A DNA stretch of 39,887 nt, taken from an uncultured Lachnospiraceae bacterium (GTDB lineage: Bacteria > Bacillota > Clostridia > Lachnospirales > Lachnospiraceae). Both the position numbers and the translations under genes were made by a program. The DNA is taken from assembly GCA_910585345.1 (NCBI GenBank), contig CAJUDS010000019.1, forward strand, positions 1 to 39,887, given 5' to 3'. This document shows, piece after piece, positions 24,656-33,405 of the stretch (positions are counted from its first letter, which is position 1; every line of letters begins with the position of its first letter). The notes below the pieces were generated by a model. It saw only the letters and a list, made by a program, of their open reading frames with translations, ran no database searches and had not been told where the DNA came from.

Positions 24656-27334
24656 TTAGTATTTCTGTTTCCGGGGCAGCCGGCAGAGAAGCAGCAGCTC
24701 ATGCGCCAGCAGCGGAAAAGCGGCAAGGATGGACAAAAAGCCCCACTCTGCGGGCAGCAGGTGCACGGTTCCGAATGCATGTATGAGAAAAGGCAGTTCC
24801 GTGACGGCAAATTGAAGCGCAAATCCGATGACAAAGGCGGCGATCATCAGTTTGTTGCGCAGGTGATGCATCCGGAATACGGAGGTATGGATATCTCTCA
24901 TGCCGACAGCGTGAAAAAGCTGGGACATGCCAAGCACAGTAAAGGCATACGTCTGGGCGCGTGCCAGGATGTCCTGCCGGCGCAGCAGAGCAGCCATATG
25001 CCGTAGTGTAACGGGCAGCTCCTGTCTTGACAGGAGCAGATAAGGAAGGGTGAAAAAAGCGGTAAGGCTGATAGCGGCGATCAAAATGCCGTAAAAGCAG
25101 GTACATGCCAGACCGCCGTTTGCAAACAGGCTTTCATTACTTTTGCGGGGCGGCATCTGCATCAGCAGTTCCCCGTTGTTCTCATCGATTCCCAGGGCGA
25201 GGGCGGGAAGAGAGTCTGTGATCAGATTGATCCACAGGATATGGCTGGATTTCAGAGGGGAAGCCAGTCCGCCGACGACAGCAAGAAACATGGTCATAAT
25301 CTCTCCGAGATTGGAGGATAAGAGAAAAACGACCGATTTTTTGATATTCTCGTATACACCCCGGCCTTCTTCGATCGCTTTTTCTATAGTAGCAAAATTA
25401 TCGTCTGTGAGAATAACGTCGGCCGCCTGCTTTGCAACATCCGTGCCGTTCATTCCCATGGCGATGCCAATATCCGCAGCTTTCAGGGAAGGAGCGTCAT
25501 TGACGCCGTCTCCGGTCATGGCCACTACATTGTTTTTAGCCTGGAAGCCTTTTACGATCCGTACCTTTTGTTCCGGGGAAATCCGCGCAAATACTCGGAC
25601 GGTATCAAGTTTTTGGAGAAAGTTTTCCGGAGAAAGGCGGGCGATCTCACTGCCGGACATACATTGCTGCCGCTGTTGCACAATGTCCAGATGCTTTGCG
25701 ATGGCATAGGCGGTGTCCACATGATCGCCGGTTATCATGACGGTATCAACGCCCGCCCTGCGGCAGACCTGCACCGCAGCGGCGGCCTCAGGCCGGGCAG
25801 GGTCCTGCATGCCGGCAAGACCAATAAAAACAAGTTCTTTTTCCACAGGGGCGCTGCCTCCCTTTTTCATGGCAACGGCAAGGGTGCGGAGCGCCTGGGC
25901 CGACATGGTTTTCATACTTTCTCTGATTTTTTTCAGGTGCTGCGGCAGAAGCGGGGAGATTTTGCCGCAGATTAGGATGTGTGTACACTTTTTGAGAATT
26001 TCATCAGGTGCGCCTTTTGTATAACTGACACTTTCGCTGCCCAGCCGGTGGAAAGTGGTCATCATCTTGCGGTCTGCATCAAATGGCAGCTCCCGCAGGC
26101 GGGGCATCTTCCGTTCCAGCGTTTCACGGTCGATTCCCTGTGTTTTTGCCAGTTCCAGAAGAGCCAGTTCGGTTGGGTCGCCGATCTTTTGCGACGATTC
26201 TAATACAGCGTCGTTGCACAGCGTCATTCCTGCCAGAAAATCGAAATGTTCGTTTTTTGTTACAGATTCGGCGGGCAGAAAAGTCTGATTACAGAAGCAG
26301 TTTACAACGCGCATACGGTTTTGTGTCAAAGTGCCTGTTTTGTCGGAGCATACGATGCTGACGGCGCCAAGTGTTTCCACGGAGGGAAGTCTGCGGATGA
26401 TGGTATGTACACGGACCATGCGGGTTACACTAAGAGCGAGGCAGATTGTGACAATGGCAGGGAGACCTTCCGGTACGGCCGCTACAGCCAGAGAAATAGC
26501 CGTAATCAGCATTTCAAACAGGTTTCTTCGCTGCAGTACGCCAATCAGAAATAAAAAGGCGCATAAAAGCAGAGAGAGGATGCTGAGCAGAGTGCCCAGC
26601 TCTCCCAGACGCTTCTGCAGTGTCGTCGGTTCTTCTTTTGTGTTTTGGATCAGGGAGGCGATCTTTCCAATTTCTGTGTGTAGTCCCGTCGCTGTGACAA
26701 TGCCATTTCCGCGCCCATAGGTGACAATGGTGGACATATATGCCATATTGATCCGGTCGCCAAGCGGAATGCGTGCGGTTTGATTGTCCGGGGGAGGAGT
26801 CAGAAAAGAGGAATCTTTATCTACGGGCAAAGATTCTCCTGTCAGGGCGGATTCTTCGATTTTCAGGCTCTCTGTTTCGATCAGACGCAGATCTGCAGGC
26901 ACCTGGCAGCCTGCGTCCAGACATACGAGATCGCCTACGACCAGGTCGACGGCGGGAATCTCCTTCTTTTGTCCGTCCCGTATAACGATGGCATGGGGGC
27001 TTGTCAGCTTTTTCAGAGAATCCAGAGCCTTTTGTGCCTTTCCCTCCTGGATCAGTCCGACCAGTGCATTCATGACGACAACGAACAGGATGATTACAGT
27101 ATCGCTCACTTCGTTCAGCAGAAGAGAGATGGCGGAGGCGGCGAGCAGTACATAGATGAGAGGGTCTTGAAGCTGTTCGAGAAACCGGACAAACAGATTT
27201 TTCTTTTTTGCATCGGGTAGTTTGTTTTTGCCGTTGGTCCGCAGTCTTCTTCCGGCTTCCATTTCCGTCAGGCCTTTTTGACTGTCGCTTTTTAATTCCA
27301 TGCAGGTTTCTTTTATTTTTTTCGATTCAAACAT
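24656..27334 (-). CDS. Calcium-transporting P-type ATPase (P2A/SERCA-like)
   Basis: Pumps calcium out of the cell using ATP. 892 residues from ATG 27334 (minus), chosen because CAGGAG lies just upstream; the open frame extends 18 codons further without a ribosome binding site. Visible are the actuator loop TGES at 165-168, PEGL in M4 at 288-291, the phosphorylation motif DKTGT at 331-335, the hinge TGDGVNDAPS, and M6 with NLITDSLPALALG, a calcium-ATPase-type ion site. About ten membrane helices are expected. Manganese or other divalent export cannot be excluded. Flanking genes give no regulatory clue. Confidence 0.94.
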   Translation of the reverse strand: MFESKKIKETCMELKSDSQKGLTEMEAGRRLRTNGKNKLPDAKKKNLFVRFLEQLQDPLIYVLLAASAISLLLNEVSDTVIILFVVVMNALVGLIQEGKAQKALDSLKKLTSPHAIVIRDGQKKEIPAVDLVVGDLVCLDAGCQVPADLRLIETESLKIEESALTGESLPVDKDSSFLTPPPDNQTARIPLGDRINMAYMSTIVTYGRGNGIVTATGLHTEIGKIASLIQNTKEEPTTLQKRLGELGTLLSILSLLLCAFLFLIGVLQRRNLFEMLITAISLAVAAVPEGLPAIVTICLALSVTRMVRVHTIIRRLPSVETLGAVSIVCSDKTGTLTQNRMRVVNCFCNQTFLPAESVTKNEHFDFLAGMTLCNDAVLESSQKIGDPTELALLELAKTQGIDRETLERKMPRLRELPFDADRKMMTTFHRLGSESVSYTKGAPDEILKKCTHILICGKISPLLPQHLKKIRESMKTMSAQALRTLAVAMKKGGSAPVEKELVFIGLAGMQDPARPEAAAAVQVCRRAGVDTVMITGDHVDTAYAIAKHLDIVQQRQQCMSGSEIARLSPENFLQKLDTVRVFARISPEQKVRIVKGFQAKNNVVAMTGDGVNDAPSLKAADIGIAMGMNGTDVAKQAADVILTDDNFATIEKAIEEGRGVYENIKKSVVFLLSSNLGEIMTMFLAVVGGLASPLKSSHILWINLITDSLPALALGIDENNGELLMQMPPRKSNESLFANGGLACTCFYGILIAAISLTAFFTLPYLLLSRQELPVTLRHMAALLRRQDILARAQTYAFTVLGMSQLFHAVGMRDIHTSVFRMHHLRNKLMIAAFVIGFALQFAVTELPFLIHAFGTVHLLPAEWGFLSILAAFPLLAHELLLLCRLPRKQKY

Positions 27335-27451
27335 AAGTTTCTCCTGTCCAACTGGATTTTTGTACAACCATATGCGGACATAGGACAAAATATGTTGTTA
27401 TTTTGCGTGGGAGCGTTAAGGAATGAAAATGTCTGCCGATATAAATATAGT

Positions 27452-27469
27452 AAACGACAAAAGTCGTTT
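27452..27469. promoter_or_regulatory. Perfect palindrome, possible operator
   Basis: AAACGAC, AAAA, GTCGTTT lies in the 265-base gap between the ATPase gene and the 27600 gene, just after a TATAGT (27446-27451) that could be a -10 box. No ribosome binding site or gene is supported in 27389-27585. Confidence 0.35.
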
Positions 27470-27599
27470 CTTATGAATAGAAAGCAGAATAAAAAGCTAA
27501 GGAGAGCGCGGTATTTTTTCAGGAGGAAGAAAGGATACGGCGGTCTTTTTGTGATATCAGGGGAAGAACGGCAAAAATTTATTTGACAGGAGGCAGCGT

Positions 27600-28256
27600 A
27601 TGGAATCTAATTACATCAGCCAGGGAAGCTGGACGGAATCTTTTCACCAGTATCAGGCGGAAATCATGGAAAAAATAAAAAAAGGGGAGACGGAGGATGC
27701 CATTCCCACAGGCGGCGGCGCATATACGCAAACAGAATGGAAGAAGGTAATGAAAAGTGTGGATCAGCAGCTGGAAGATATACGGGAAGAGCAGGAACAG
27801 CGGTTAGAGAAACAAAAAGAGCGGGCAGAGGCAAGGGCGGTCTATGAAGCCGCTGTTTCAGGCAAAGGAAGTCCTGTGAAAAATGTAAGGACAGTATGCG
27901 ACGTCCCTTATGGATATCTGGCGAAAGATGGGGAGATCAGCTATAACGGCGTAACATTTTTGTGCGACCAGAAGACGAACAGCATCTGCCTGGGAGATGT
28001 GAGCGACAGGAAGAACACGCTTGTCATTCCATTGTCAGAAGGCGGGCAGTTGAAAGTAAACAGGAATAATCTGGATGAGCTGCAAAGGGCGATTGGTATG
28101 TTTTCACCGGAAGATGTGAACCGTATCCTGCGGGCGATTGCAAAAGATAATAAGGCCAGGGAAATGGAACAGGAACTGGAAGATGAGAAAGACAGCGTGA
28201 CGGAACTGGCGGGGGAAGGCGCGCAGGATACAAAGCGGAAAGAGATGAAAAAATGA
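27600..28256 (+). CDS. Unknown cytoplasmic protein
   Basis: 218 residues; ATG 27600 with GGAGG at 27589-27593. Highly charged, with a helical, probably coiled-coil segment at about 50-90 (containing QLEDIREEQEQRLEKQKERA). It recalls small Lachnospiraceae proteins that carry a TEWKKVMKSVD pattern after a flexible N-terminus, but I know no assigned function. No signal peptide or membrane helix. The last codons overlap the next gene as ATGA (28253-28256), implying coupled translation with the DUF2752 membrane protein. Confidence 0.78.
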   Translation: MESNYISQGSWTESFHQYQAEIMEKIKKGETEDAIPTGGGAYTQTEWKKVMKSVDQQLEDIREEQEQRLEKQKERAEARAVYEAAVSGKGSPVKNVRTVCDVPYGYLAKDGEISYNGVTFLCDQKTNSICLGDVSDRKNTLVIPLSEGGQLKVNRNNLDELQRAIGMFSPEDVNRILRAIAKDNKAREMEQELEDEKDSVTELAGEGAQDTKRKEMKK

Positions 28257-28720
28257 AAAAAACAGCGGACAGGATTGCGGCTGATCTGAAAGAATATCGT
28301 TTTGCCATCATGGGGCTGTTTGTTTACTCGATCGTTGTCCGTATCGCTTTTCACGCATTTTGTCCGATGGTAATTATGACAGGCTTTCCCTGTCCGGGGT
28401 GCGGCCTGAGCAGAGCGGTATGGTTTCTTTTGAGGGGAGAATTTGCCCGTTCGTTTGCACTGCACCCGTTGGCTGGCGCCTGGCTGGCGCTGGCGCTGTA
28501 CTTTGTAATAAACCGTTATGCTGCGGGCGGGAAGATATCCAGAAGATTTACAGTCTGCGCAGGTCTTGTGGCCGCCGCTACCGCAGTACTTTATCTATAC
28601 CGGATGGCATTTCTTTTTCCTGGCAGGCCGCCGGTATCCTACACGGGCCGCAGCATTTTGGAAAGGCTGGTGCCCGGATACCGGCAGTGGGTTCTCTCAT
28701 TTTTTCCGTTGTGCAGATGA
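28253..28720 (+). CDS. DUF2752 family membrane protein
   Basis: 155 residues with three likely membrane helices (about 18-36, 70-88 and 95-115). The family signature is clear: a cysteine before the CPGCG motif (C37, then C47 and C50), followed by LSRA and a conserved HPL (GFPCPGCGLSRA, ALHPL). The cysteines suggest a metal or redox site, but the function of the family is not known. The start overlaps the previous stop by four bases. A new promoter for the next gene begins inside its 3' end at 28709. Confidence 0.88.
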   Translation: MKKTADRIAADLKEYRFAIMGLFVYSIVVRIAFHAFCPMVIMTGFPCPGCGLSRAVWFLLRGEFARSFALHPLAGAWLALALYFVINRYAAGGKISRRFTVCAGLVAAATAVLYLYRMAFLFPGRPPVSYTGRSILERLVPGYRQWVLSFFPLCR

Positions 28721-28737
28721 AAAATATATGGTATACT
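28709..28737 (+). promoter_or_regulatory. Sigma-A promoter of the 28797 gene
   Basis: TTGTGC 28709-28714, a 17-base spacer, then TATACT 28732-28737. It starts within the last codons of the DUF2752 gene. Confidence 0.7.
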
Positions 28738-28796
28738 GACTGCAGTGACTTATGAGTGCGGATGACGCAGATTGATGTGTATGAAGGGGAAGGAAA

Positions 28797-29150
28797 ATGG
28801 ATAGTAACAATATGTATGGTCAGAACCAGAACAATGTGCAGGGAGGACAGCAGCAGTATTCCTCTTATTATGAGGCTCCTTCGCAGCCCCAGATCCAGAT
28901 GCCGGTGAACAATAATGAGCTGGAAGAACCGGTGAGTATGGGAGAGTGGATGATTTCCATGCTGCTTATGTGTATTCCCTGTGTGAATATTGTGCTGATG
29001 TTTGTATGGGCTTTCGGCAGTTCTGCGAAGAAGAGCAAATCGAACTATTTTAAGGCGTCTCTGGTTTGGACGGGGATTGGGATTGTACTGTGGATTCTCA
29101 TGATGATATTGATGTCTGTGGGAATGTTTGCGGCGGCAGGTTCCCTGTAA
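28797..29150 (+). CDS. Small two-helix membrane protein with Gln/Asn-rich N-terminus
   Basis: 117 residues; ATG 28797 after an AAGGGGAAGGA ribosome binding site. Residues 1-45 are rich in N, Q, Y and P (MDSNNMYGQNQNNVQGG) and probably disordered. Two membrane helices follow at about 48-72 and 88-112, separated by a lysine-rich loop (AKKSKSNYF). This layout is common in Firmicutes proteins of unknown role. It has its own promoter and terminator, so it is a single-gene transcript. Confidence 0.8.
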   Translation: MDSNNMYGQNQNNVQGGQQQYSSYYEAPSQPQIQMPVNNNELEEPVSMGEWMISMLLMCIPCVNIVLMFVWAFGSSAKKSKSNYFKASLVWTGIGIVLWILMMILMSVGMFAAAGSL

Positions 29151-29175
29151 GCGAGAATAGAAAGAAATCATAAAG

Positions 29176-29212
29176 ATCCGGTTGGGTTGTATGTAGTCCA
29201 GCCGGATTTTTT
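29176..29212 (+). terminator. Intrinsic terminator
   Basis: ATCCGGTTGG 29176-29185 pairs with CCAGCCGGAT 29198-29207 (one G-T wobble), followed by six T residues. Confidence 0.9.
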
Positions 29213-29253
29213 ATGTCTCTGCCCGATTGTGAAGACCCGCACAGGAAGTATTG

Positions 29254-30114
29254 TTATCTGCTCCATCTGCCGCAGGCGCCGCAGGGAAGTATAAGGCCGC
29301 TTTCTGCAACCGGCAGGCCGATTTCTGCGGCTTCCACGTGGCCGCCTGCCTTTTTAACGATTACACTGTTGATCAGATAGGAAAGAACGGCAGGCTGCAG
29401 TCCCGTCGTATAAGAGTTGAGCAGATAGAATACTGCGTCAGGGGCAAGAATCTGTGCGGTCAGTTCGATAAACGGATAAATGGATTCTTCGATTTTCCAG
29501 ATTTCCCCCTTTGGTCCCCGTCCATAAGAAGGAGGATCGAGAATAATGCCGTCATACTTGCTGCCGCGGCGGATTTCGCGTTCTACGAATTTGACACAGT
29601 CATCCACCAGCCAGCGAATGGGAGCATTTGCAAGGCCGGAGGAAGCGGCGTTTTCCTTTGCCCATCCTACCATTCCTTTGGAGGCATCGACATGGGTGAC
29701 GCTTGCGCCTGCTTTTGCCGCGGCAAGAGTAGCTCCGCCTGTGTAAGCGAACAGATTGAGAACTTTGAGAGGTCTGCGGGCCTGTCGGATGATGGCGGCA
29801 ACCCATTCCCAGTTGACGGCCTGTTCAGGAAACAGGCCGGTATGCTTGAACTTAAAAGGCTTCAGATGGAACTGCAGATCGTTGTAGCAGATGGACCATT
29901 CATCGGGCAGGCCGTTAAATGTCCACTCTCCGCCTCCTTTGCTGCTGCGGTAATAATGTCCGTTAGATTTTTCCCAACAGGGGTGTTTGCGTTCCGTATG
30001 CCAGATAACCTGGGGATCTGGCCGAACGAGAGTGTAATTTCCCCAGCGCTCGAGTTTTTCTCCGTTCGAAGTATCCAGTACTTCATAGTCTTTCCAGCCG
30101 TCTGCAATCCACAT
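29254..30114 (-). CDS. Class I SAM-dependent methyltransferase (RlmI-like, COG1092 type)
   Basis: 286 residues from ATG 30114 (minus), supported by AAGGAG just upstream; an in-frame ATG at 30156 lacks one. The SAM-binding motif I is LNLFAYTGG at 119-127, the acidic residue after strand 2 is D143, and the catalytic-type motif DPPSYGRG is at 193-200. The family includes 23S rRNA cytosine-C5 methyltransferases such as RlmI, but this protein lacks the N-terminal PUA domain of RlmI, so rRNA methylation is likely rather than certain. It is divergent from putP, separated by 278 bases. Confidence 0.88.
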   Translation of the reverse strand: MWIADGWKDYEVLDTSNGEKLERWGNYTLVRPDPQVIWHTERKHPCWEKSNGHYYRSSKGGGEWTFNGLPDEWSICYNDLQFHLKPFKFKHTGLFPEQAVNWEWVAAIIRQARRPLKVLNLFAYTGGATLAAAKAGASVTHVDASKGMVGWAKENAASSGLANAPIRWLVDDCVKFVEREIRRGSKYDGIILDPPSYGRGPKGEIWKIEESIYPFIELTAQILAPDAVFYLLNSYTTGLQPAVLSYLINSVIVKKAGGHVEAAEIGLPVAESGLILPCGACGRWSR

Positions 30115-30319
30115 ATAGGGCTCCTTTTTTCTATATTCTAAAAATTTGCTGTTCAAAACGCAGAATCAGTCCTGCTGAAATCGTCTGCGCTGTGGCAGGC
30201 GGCGGCAGCCGGTTAATTCAGCGGTTACGATAAATATACAGTATCATACAACAGGTCTGCATGCAAATCAATTTAATGTACTAAAAGATCAATGTGGTGA
30301 TGTACTGCAACGGAAATTG

Positions 30320-30349
30320 TTGACGGAAGACTTGTCTCTATATTATAAT
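30320..30349 (+). promoter_or_regulatory. Sigma-A promoter of putP
   Basis: TTGACG 30320-30325, an 18-base spacer, then a perfect TATAAT 30344-30349, with the start codon 43 bases downstream. Confidence 0.8.
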
Positions 30350-30392
30350 GTTGCCCGGTACTATGAAATGAGGCAAAAGAGGAGAGAAAAAA

Positions 30393-31934
30393 ATGGGAAA
30401 TTCGATTATCTGGATACTGGCCGCCTTTGTGCTCTATCTGCTGTTTATGATAGGGATCGGGCTTGTATATGCGAAAAAAAACGAGAATGCGGAAGATTAC
30501 TTTCTGGGAGGGAGGAAGCTGAGCGGCCCGGTGGCTGCGCTGTCGGCGCAGGCGTCGGATATGAGCGGCTGGCTTTTGATGGGGCTCCCGGGTTCTGTCT
30601 ATGCGCTTGGTACAGGGCAGGCGTGGATTGCCATAGGATTGTTTATCGGTACGGTGTGCAACTGGCTTTTTATTTCCAAAAGACTGCGCCGTTATACGAT
30701 CCGGGCCAACAATGCGCTGACGCTTCCCACTTATTTTGAAAACAGGTTTCACGACAAAAAAAGAGTGCTGCTGTTTATATCGTCGGTGACGATCGTTATC
30801 TTTTTCCTTGTGTATACGGCGTCCGCGCTGGCAGCAGGAGGAAAGCTGTTTACTTCCGTATTCGGGGTGGAATACAGAATTGCGCTTACCATCGGTGCAG
30901 CCGTGATTCTGGTTTATACCTTTATGGGCGGATTTATGGCGGTGTGTGTTACGGATTTTGTACAGGGCACGCTGATGCTGATCGGTCTTTTGGTTGTTCC
31001 TATCGTTGCTTATGCGGTGGTAAGCGGAAATGTAGCGGATACATTAAATGCAAGCGGGGTGGCCGGCGGTGCATCGGCATATCTGAATCTGTTCAGCAAT
31101 GGCGGAGAATCCTACGGTTTGATCGGCATTGTTTCCCAGGTCGCCTGGGGACTTGGATACTGCGGCATGCCGCATATCCTTGTACGGTTTATGGCGGTAA
31201 AGGACGAAAAGGAACTGCATAAGTCCAAAGGCATTGCCATTGTGTGGGTAGCGCTGTCGCTGCTGTTTGCCTGTGTGATCGGCGTGCTCGGACGGGTATA
31301 TCTCTATCCGGGACTTTTGACTGACGGTGCGGAGGAGAAGGTATTTATCGAGATGATTATTAAAATGTTTACGGTGGACTATCGCCTGCCGATAATAGGC
31401 GGTCTGTTCCTGTGCGGGATACTGGCGGCCATTATGTCGACGGCGGATTCTCAGCTTCTTGTGAGTGCGTCCAGTGTGGCGGAAGATATTTTCAGAGGTG
31501 TGCTGAAGAAAGATGCCGATGATAAAACGGTACTGCGCATGAGCAGGATCACCGTATTGGTGATCGCAGTGCTTGCCTATATCATTGCGCTGGATCCTAA
31601 CAGCTCGATCATGGGACTTGTCTCAAATGCCTGGGCCGGTCTTGGTTCGGCGTTTGGTCCTATTGTACTTTTGTCGTTGTTCTGGCGGCGCACCAATTTC
31701 CAGGGAGCTGTAGCCGGGATTGTCACGGGTGCATTGACGGTAATTGTATGGGATTACATTCCGCTGGCAGGAGGAGAGACGCTTGGCGCCGCGACAGGAT
31801 TGTATTCGCTGGTAATGGGATTTGGACTGAGTCTTCTGGCCATTCTTGTTGTCAGCCTGGCCACACCTGCTCCTTCCGGAGAAATGCTGACTGAGTTTGA
31901 CGATGTGGTGAATAACCGCAATATTGAGGGATAA
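30393..31934 (+). CDS. putP: Sodium:proline symporter, SSS family
   Basis: Imports proline with sodium ions. 513 residues, normal length, with about thirteen membrane helices. The N-terminal pattern (AEDYFLGGRKLSGPVAALS, then QASDMSGWLLMGLPGSVY) is diagnostic of PutP within the sodium:solute symporter family and contains the sodium and substrate contact region in helix 2. GAGGAGAG precedes ATG 30393. It is a single gene with its own promoter, followed by a hairpin. Another substrate close to proline is possible. Confidence 0.93.
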   Translation: MGNSIIWILAAFVLYLLFMIGIGLVYAKKNENAEDYFLGGRKLSGPVAALSAQASDMSGWLLMGLPGSVYALGTGQAWIAIGLFIGTVCNWLFISKRLRRYTIRANNALTLPTYFENRFHDKKRVLLFISSVTIVIFFLVYTASALAAGGKLFTSVFGVEYRIALTIGAAVILVYTFMGGFMAVCVTDFVQGTLMLIGLLVVPIVAYAVVSGNVADTLNASGVAGGASAYLNLFSNGGESYGLIGIVSQVAWGLGYCGMPHILVRFMAVKDEKELHKSKGIAIVWVALSLLFACVIGVLGRVYLYPGLLTDGAEEKVFIEMIIKMFTVDYRLPIIGGLFLCGILAAIMSTADSQLLVSASSVAEDIFRGVLKKDADDKTVLRMSRITVLVIAVLAYIIALDPNSSIMGLVSNAWAGLGSAFGPIVLLSLFWRRTNFQGAVAGIVTGALTVIVWDYIPLAGGETLGAATGLYSLVMGFGLSLLAILVVSLATPAPSGEMLTEFDDVVNNRNIEG

Positions 31935-31949
31935 GCGGCGGGGCTGCGG

Positions 31950-31974
31950 TTTCCGGACATTTTTTGTCCGGAAA
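31950..31974 (+). terminator. Hairpin after putP
   Basis: TTTCCGGACA 31950-31959 pairs perfectly with TGTCCGGAAA 31965-31974 around a five-T loop. The stem is strong but the T tail is weak, so termination is likely rather than certain. Confidence 0.6.
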
Positions 31975-32047
31975 TTGCCGTTTCTGCCGGGATAATTGAA
32001 AAATTTTAATAATATAAGGAAGAATTGAAATTTTTTGAAAAAACCTC

Positions 32048-32076
32048 TTGCAATATGGAAAAACAACCGTTATACT
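32048..32076 (+). promoter_or_regulatory. Main promoter of the S10-spc ribosomal operon
   Basis: TTGCAA 32048-32053, a 17-base spacer, then TATACT 32071-32076. The predicted start is about 32083-32084, which gives a leader of roughly 233 nt. Confidence 0.85.
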
Positions 32077-32083
32077 AATTAGT

Positions 32084-32316
32084 GCTGTGGCATTGATAGC
32101 AATGAAGCGTGAGGTTGCTGCCTGATATGGCAGGTTTTCCGTGGAGCGAATGTCAAGTTAGGAAACTGACGACAAGTCACTGTACAAGCAAGAGATGTCT
32201 ACCCGAGCAGTAGAAACAACGTGTGTAGTTTCTAAATAAGGACACACACGGGAGAGTGTACAGTCACCGCTTGTCGTACTTACATTGAAAAGTGCGAAAA
32301 GGAGGCGACTTTTTTT
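32084..32316 (+). ncRNA. Structured 5' leader of the ribosomal operon
   Basis: A long-range stem pairs 32169-32176 with 32270-32277 (8 bp) and continues as 32179-32186 with 32257-32264 (8 bp). Inside it, TAGAAAC 32211-32217 pairs with GTTTCTA 32228-32234, and the loop bases CGTGTGT 32220-32226 can pair with ACACACG 32244-32250, a predicted H-type pseudoknot. Upstream hairpins include CTGCC/GGCAG at 32118-32133. The last hairpin (32288-32313) holds the Shine-Dalgarno AAGGAGG 32299-32305 in and beside its loop and is followed by T residues up to the ATG. Inference: an autoregulatory leader, possibly L4-binding as in other bacteria. Confidence 0.75.
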
Positions 32317-32634
32317 ATGGCAAGTCAGGTAATGAGAATTACATTAAAAGCTTATGAGCATCAGTTAGTGGATGCGTCTGCCAAAAAAATCATCGAAACA
32401 GTTAAGAAGAATGGATCTCAGGTAAGCGGGCCGGTGCCTCTTCCTACCAAAAAGGAAGTGGTGACAATCCTCAGGGCGGTTCATAAATACAAAGATTCCA
32501 GAGAGCAGTTTGAGCAGAGGACACATAAAAGACTGATTGATATTATCTCACCGACACCCAAAACGGTCGATGCACTGCAGAGACTGGAAATGCCAGCCGG
32601 CGTTTACATCGATATTAAAATGAAAAACAAATAA
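32317..32634 (+). CDS. rpsJ: 30S ribosomal protein S10
   Basis: 105 residues, first gene of the operon. S10 sits in the 30S head and in many bacteria also acts as the antitermination partner NusE. The sequence is strongly conserved, with LVDASAKKIIETVKK, GPVPLPTKKEVVTILR and THKRLIDI patterns. AAGGAGG at 32299-32305 lies within a hairpin just before the ATG, so translation initiation is probably regulated. Confidence 0.99.
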   Translation: MASQVMRITLKAYEHQLVDASAKKIIETVKKNGSQVSGPVPLPTKKEVVTILRAVHKYKDSREQFEQRTHKRLIDIISPTPKTVDALQRLEMPAGVYIDIKMKNK

Positions 32635-32695
32635 ACCCCTACTAGTATGAACGACTGGTTCGTTCCGCTGTAGAACAAACAGGAGGTAAAAGGAA

Positions 32696-33379
32696 ATGAA
32701 GAAAGCGATTTTAGCAACCAAAATCGGCATGACACAGATCTTTGATGAAGACGGCACCCTGATTCCGGTGACGGTTCTTCAGGCAGGACCGTGTGTGGTA
32801 ACCCAGGTGAAGACGCTGGACAATGATGGATACAGTGCGGTACAGGTTGGCTTTGTGGACAAGAAAGACAAAATCATCAACAAAGACAAAGGTGGAAAGA
32901 AAGAAATTATTCACAGACATGGTGTGAATAAAGCGCTGAAAGGGCATTTTGAAAAAGCAGGCGTTTCCTCCAAACGGTATGTGAGGGAGCTGAAACTTGA
33001 AAATGCGGAGGAATATGCACCTGGAAATGAAATCAAAGCCGATATTTTTGCGGCAGGAGACAGAGTGGATGCAACAGCCATTTCCAAAGGCAAAGGATTC
33101 CAGGGCGCGATCAAAAGACATGGACAGCATAGAGGTCCGATGGCGCATGGTTCCAAGTTTCATCGTCACCAGGGTTCTAACGGCGCCTGCTCTTCGCCGA
33201 GCAAGGTATTCAAAGGAAAAGGAATGCCGGGGCATATGGGCTCCGTGAAGGTGACGGTTCAGAATCTGAGCATTGTAAAAGTAGATGCGGATAAGAACCT
33301 GCTTTTGGTAAAAGGCGCAGTGCCGGGACCCAAAAAAGCTCTGGTAACCATTAAAGAGACGACGAGAGCAGAAGCTTAA
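32696..33379 (+). CDS. rplC: 50S ribosomal protein L3
   Basis: 227 residues, somewhat longer than the Bacillus protein of about 209. L3 binds near the 3' end of 23S rRNA and is an early assembly protein. MKKAILATKIGMTQIFDEDG at the start and HRHQGSNGACSSPSKVFKGK in the central loop are diagnostic. GGAGGTAAAAGGA precedes ATG 32696. Confidence 0.99.
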   Translation: MKKAILATKIGMTQIFDEDGTLIPVTVLQAGPCVVTQVKTLDNDGYSAVQVGFVDKKDKIINKDKGGKKEIIHRHGVNKALKGHFEKAGVSSKRYVRELKLENAEEYAPGNEIKADIFAAGDRVDATAISKGKGFQGAIKRHGQHRGPMAHGSKFHRHQGSNGACSSPSKVFKGKGMPGHMGSVKVTVQNLSIVKVDADKNLLLVKGAVPGPKKALVTIKETTRAEA

Positions 33380-33405
33380 TTTAGGGTGAAAGGAGGAACA
33401 CACAG

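Noticed and set aside
27392..27586. 64-residue frame before the 27600 gene
   Set aside because: No Shine-Dalgarno at any start codon, and a hairpin or operator-like palindrome lies inside it; the basic composition looks accidental.
29251..30141. Long plus-strand frame opposite the methyltransferase gene
   Set aside because: The minus-strand frame has clear methyltransferase motifs and a ribosome binding site; the opposite frame has neither and is a composition shadow.
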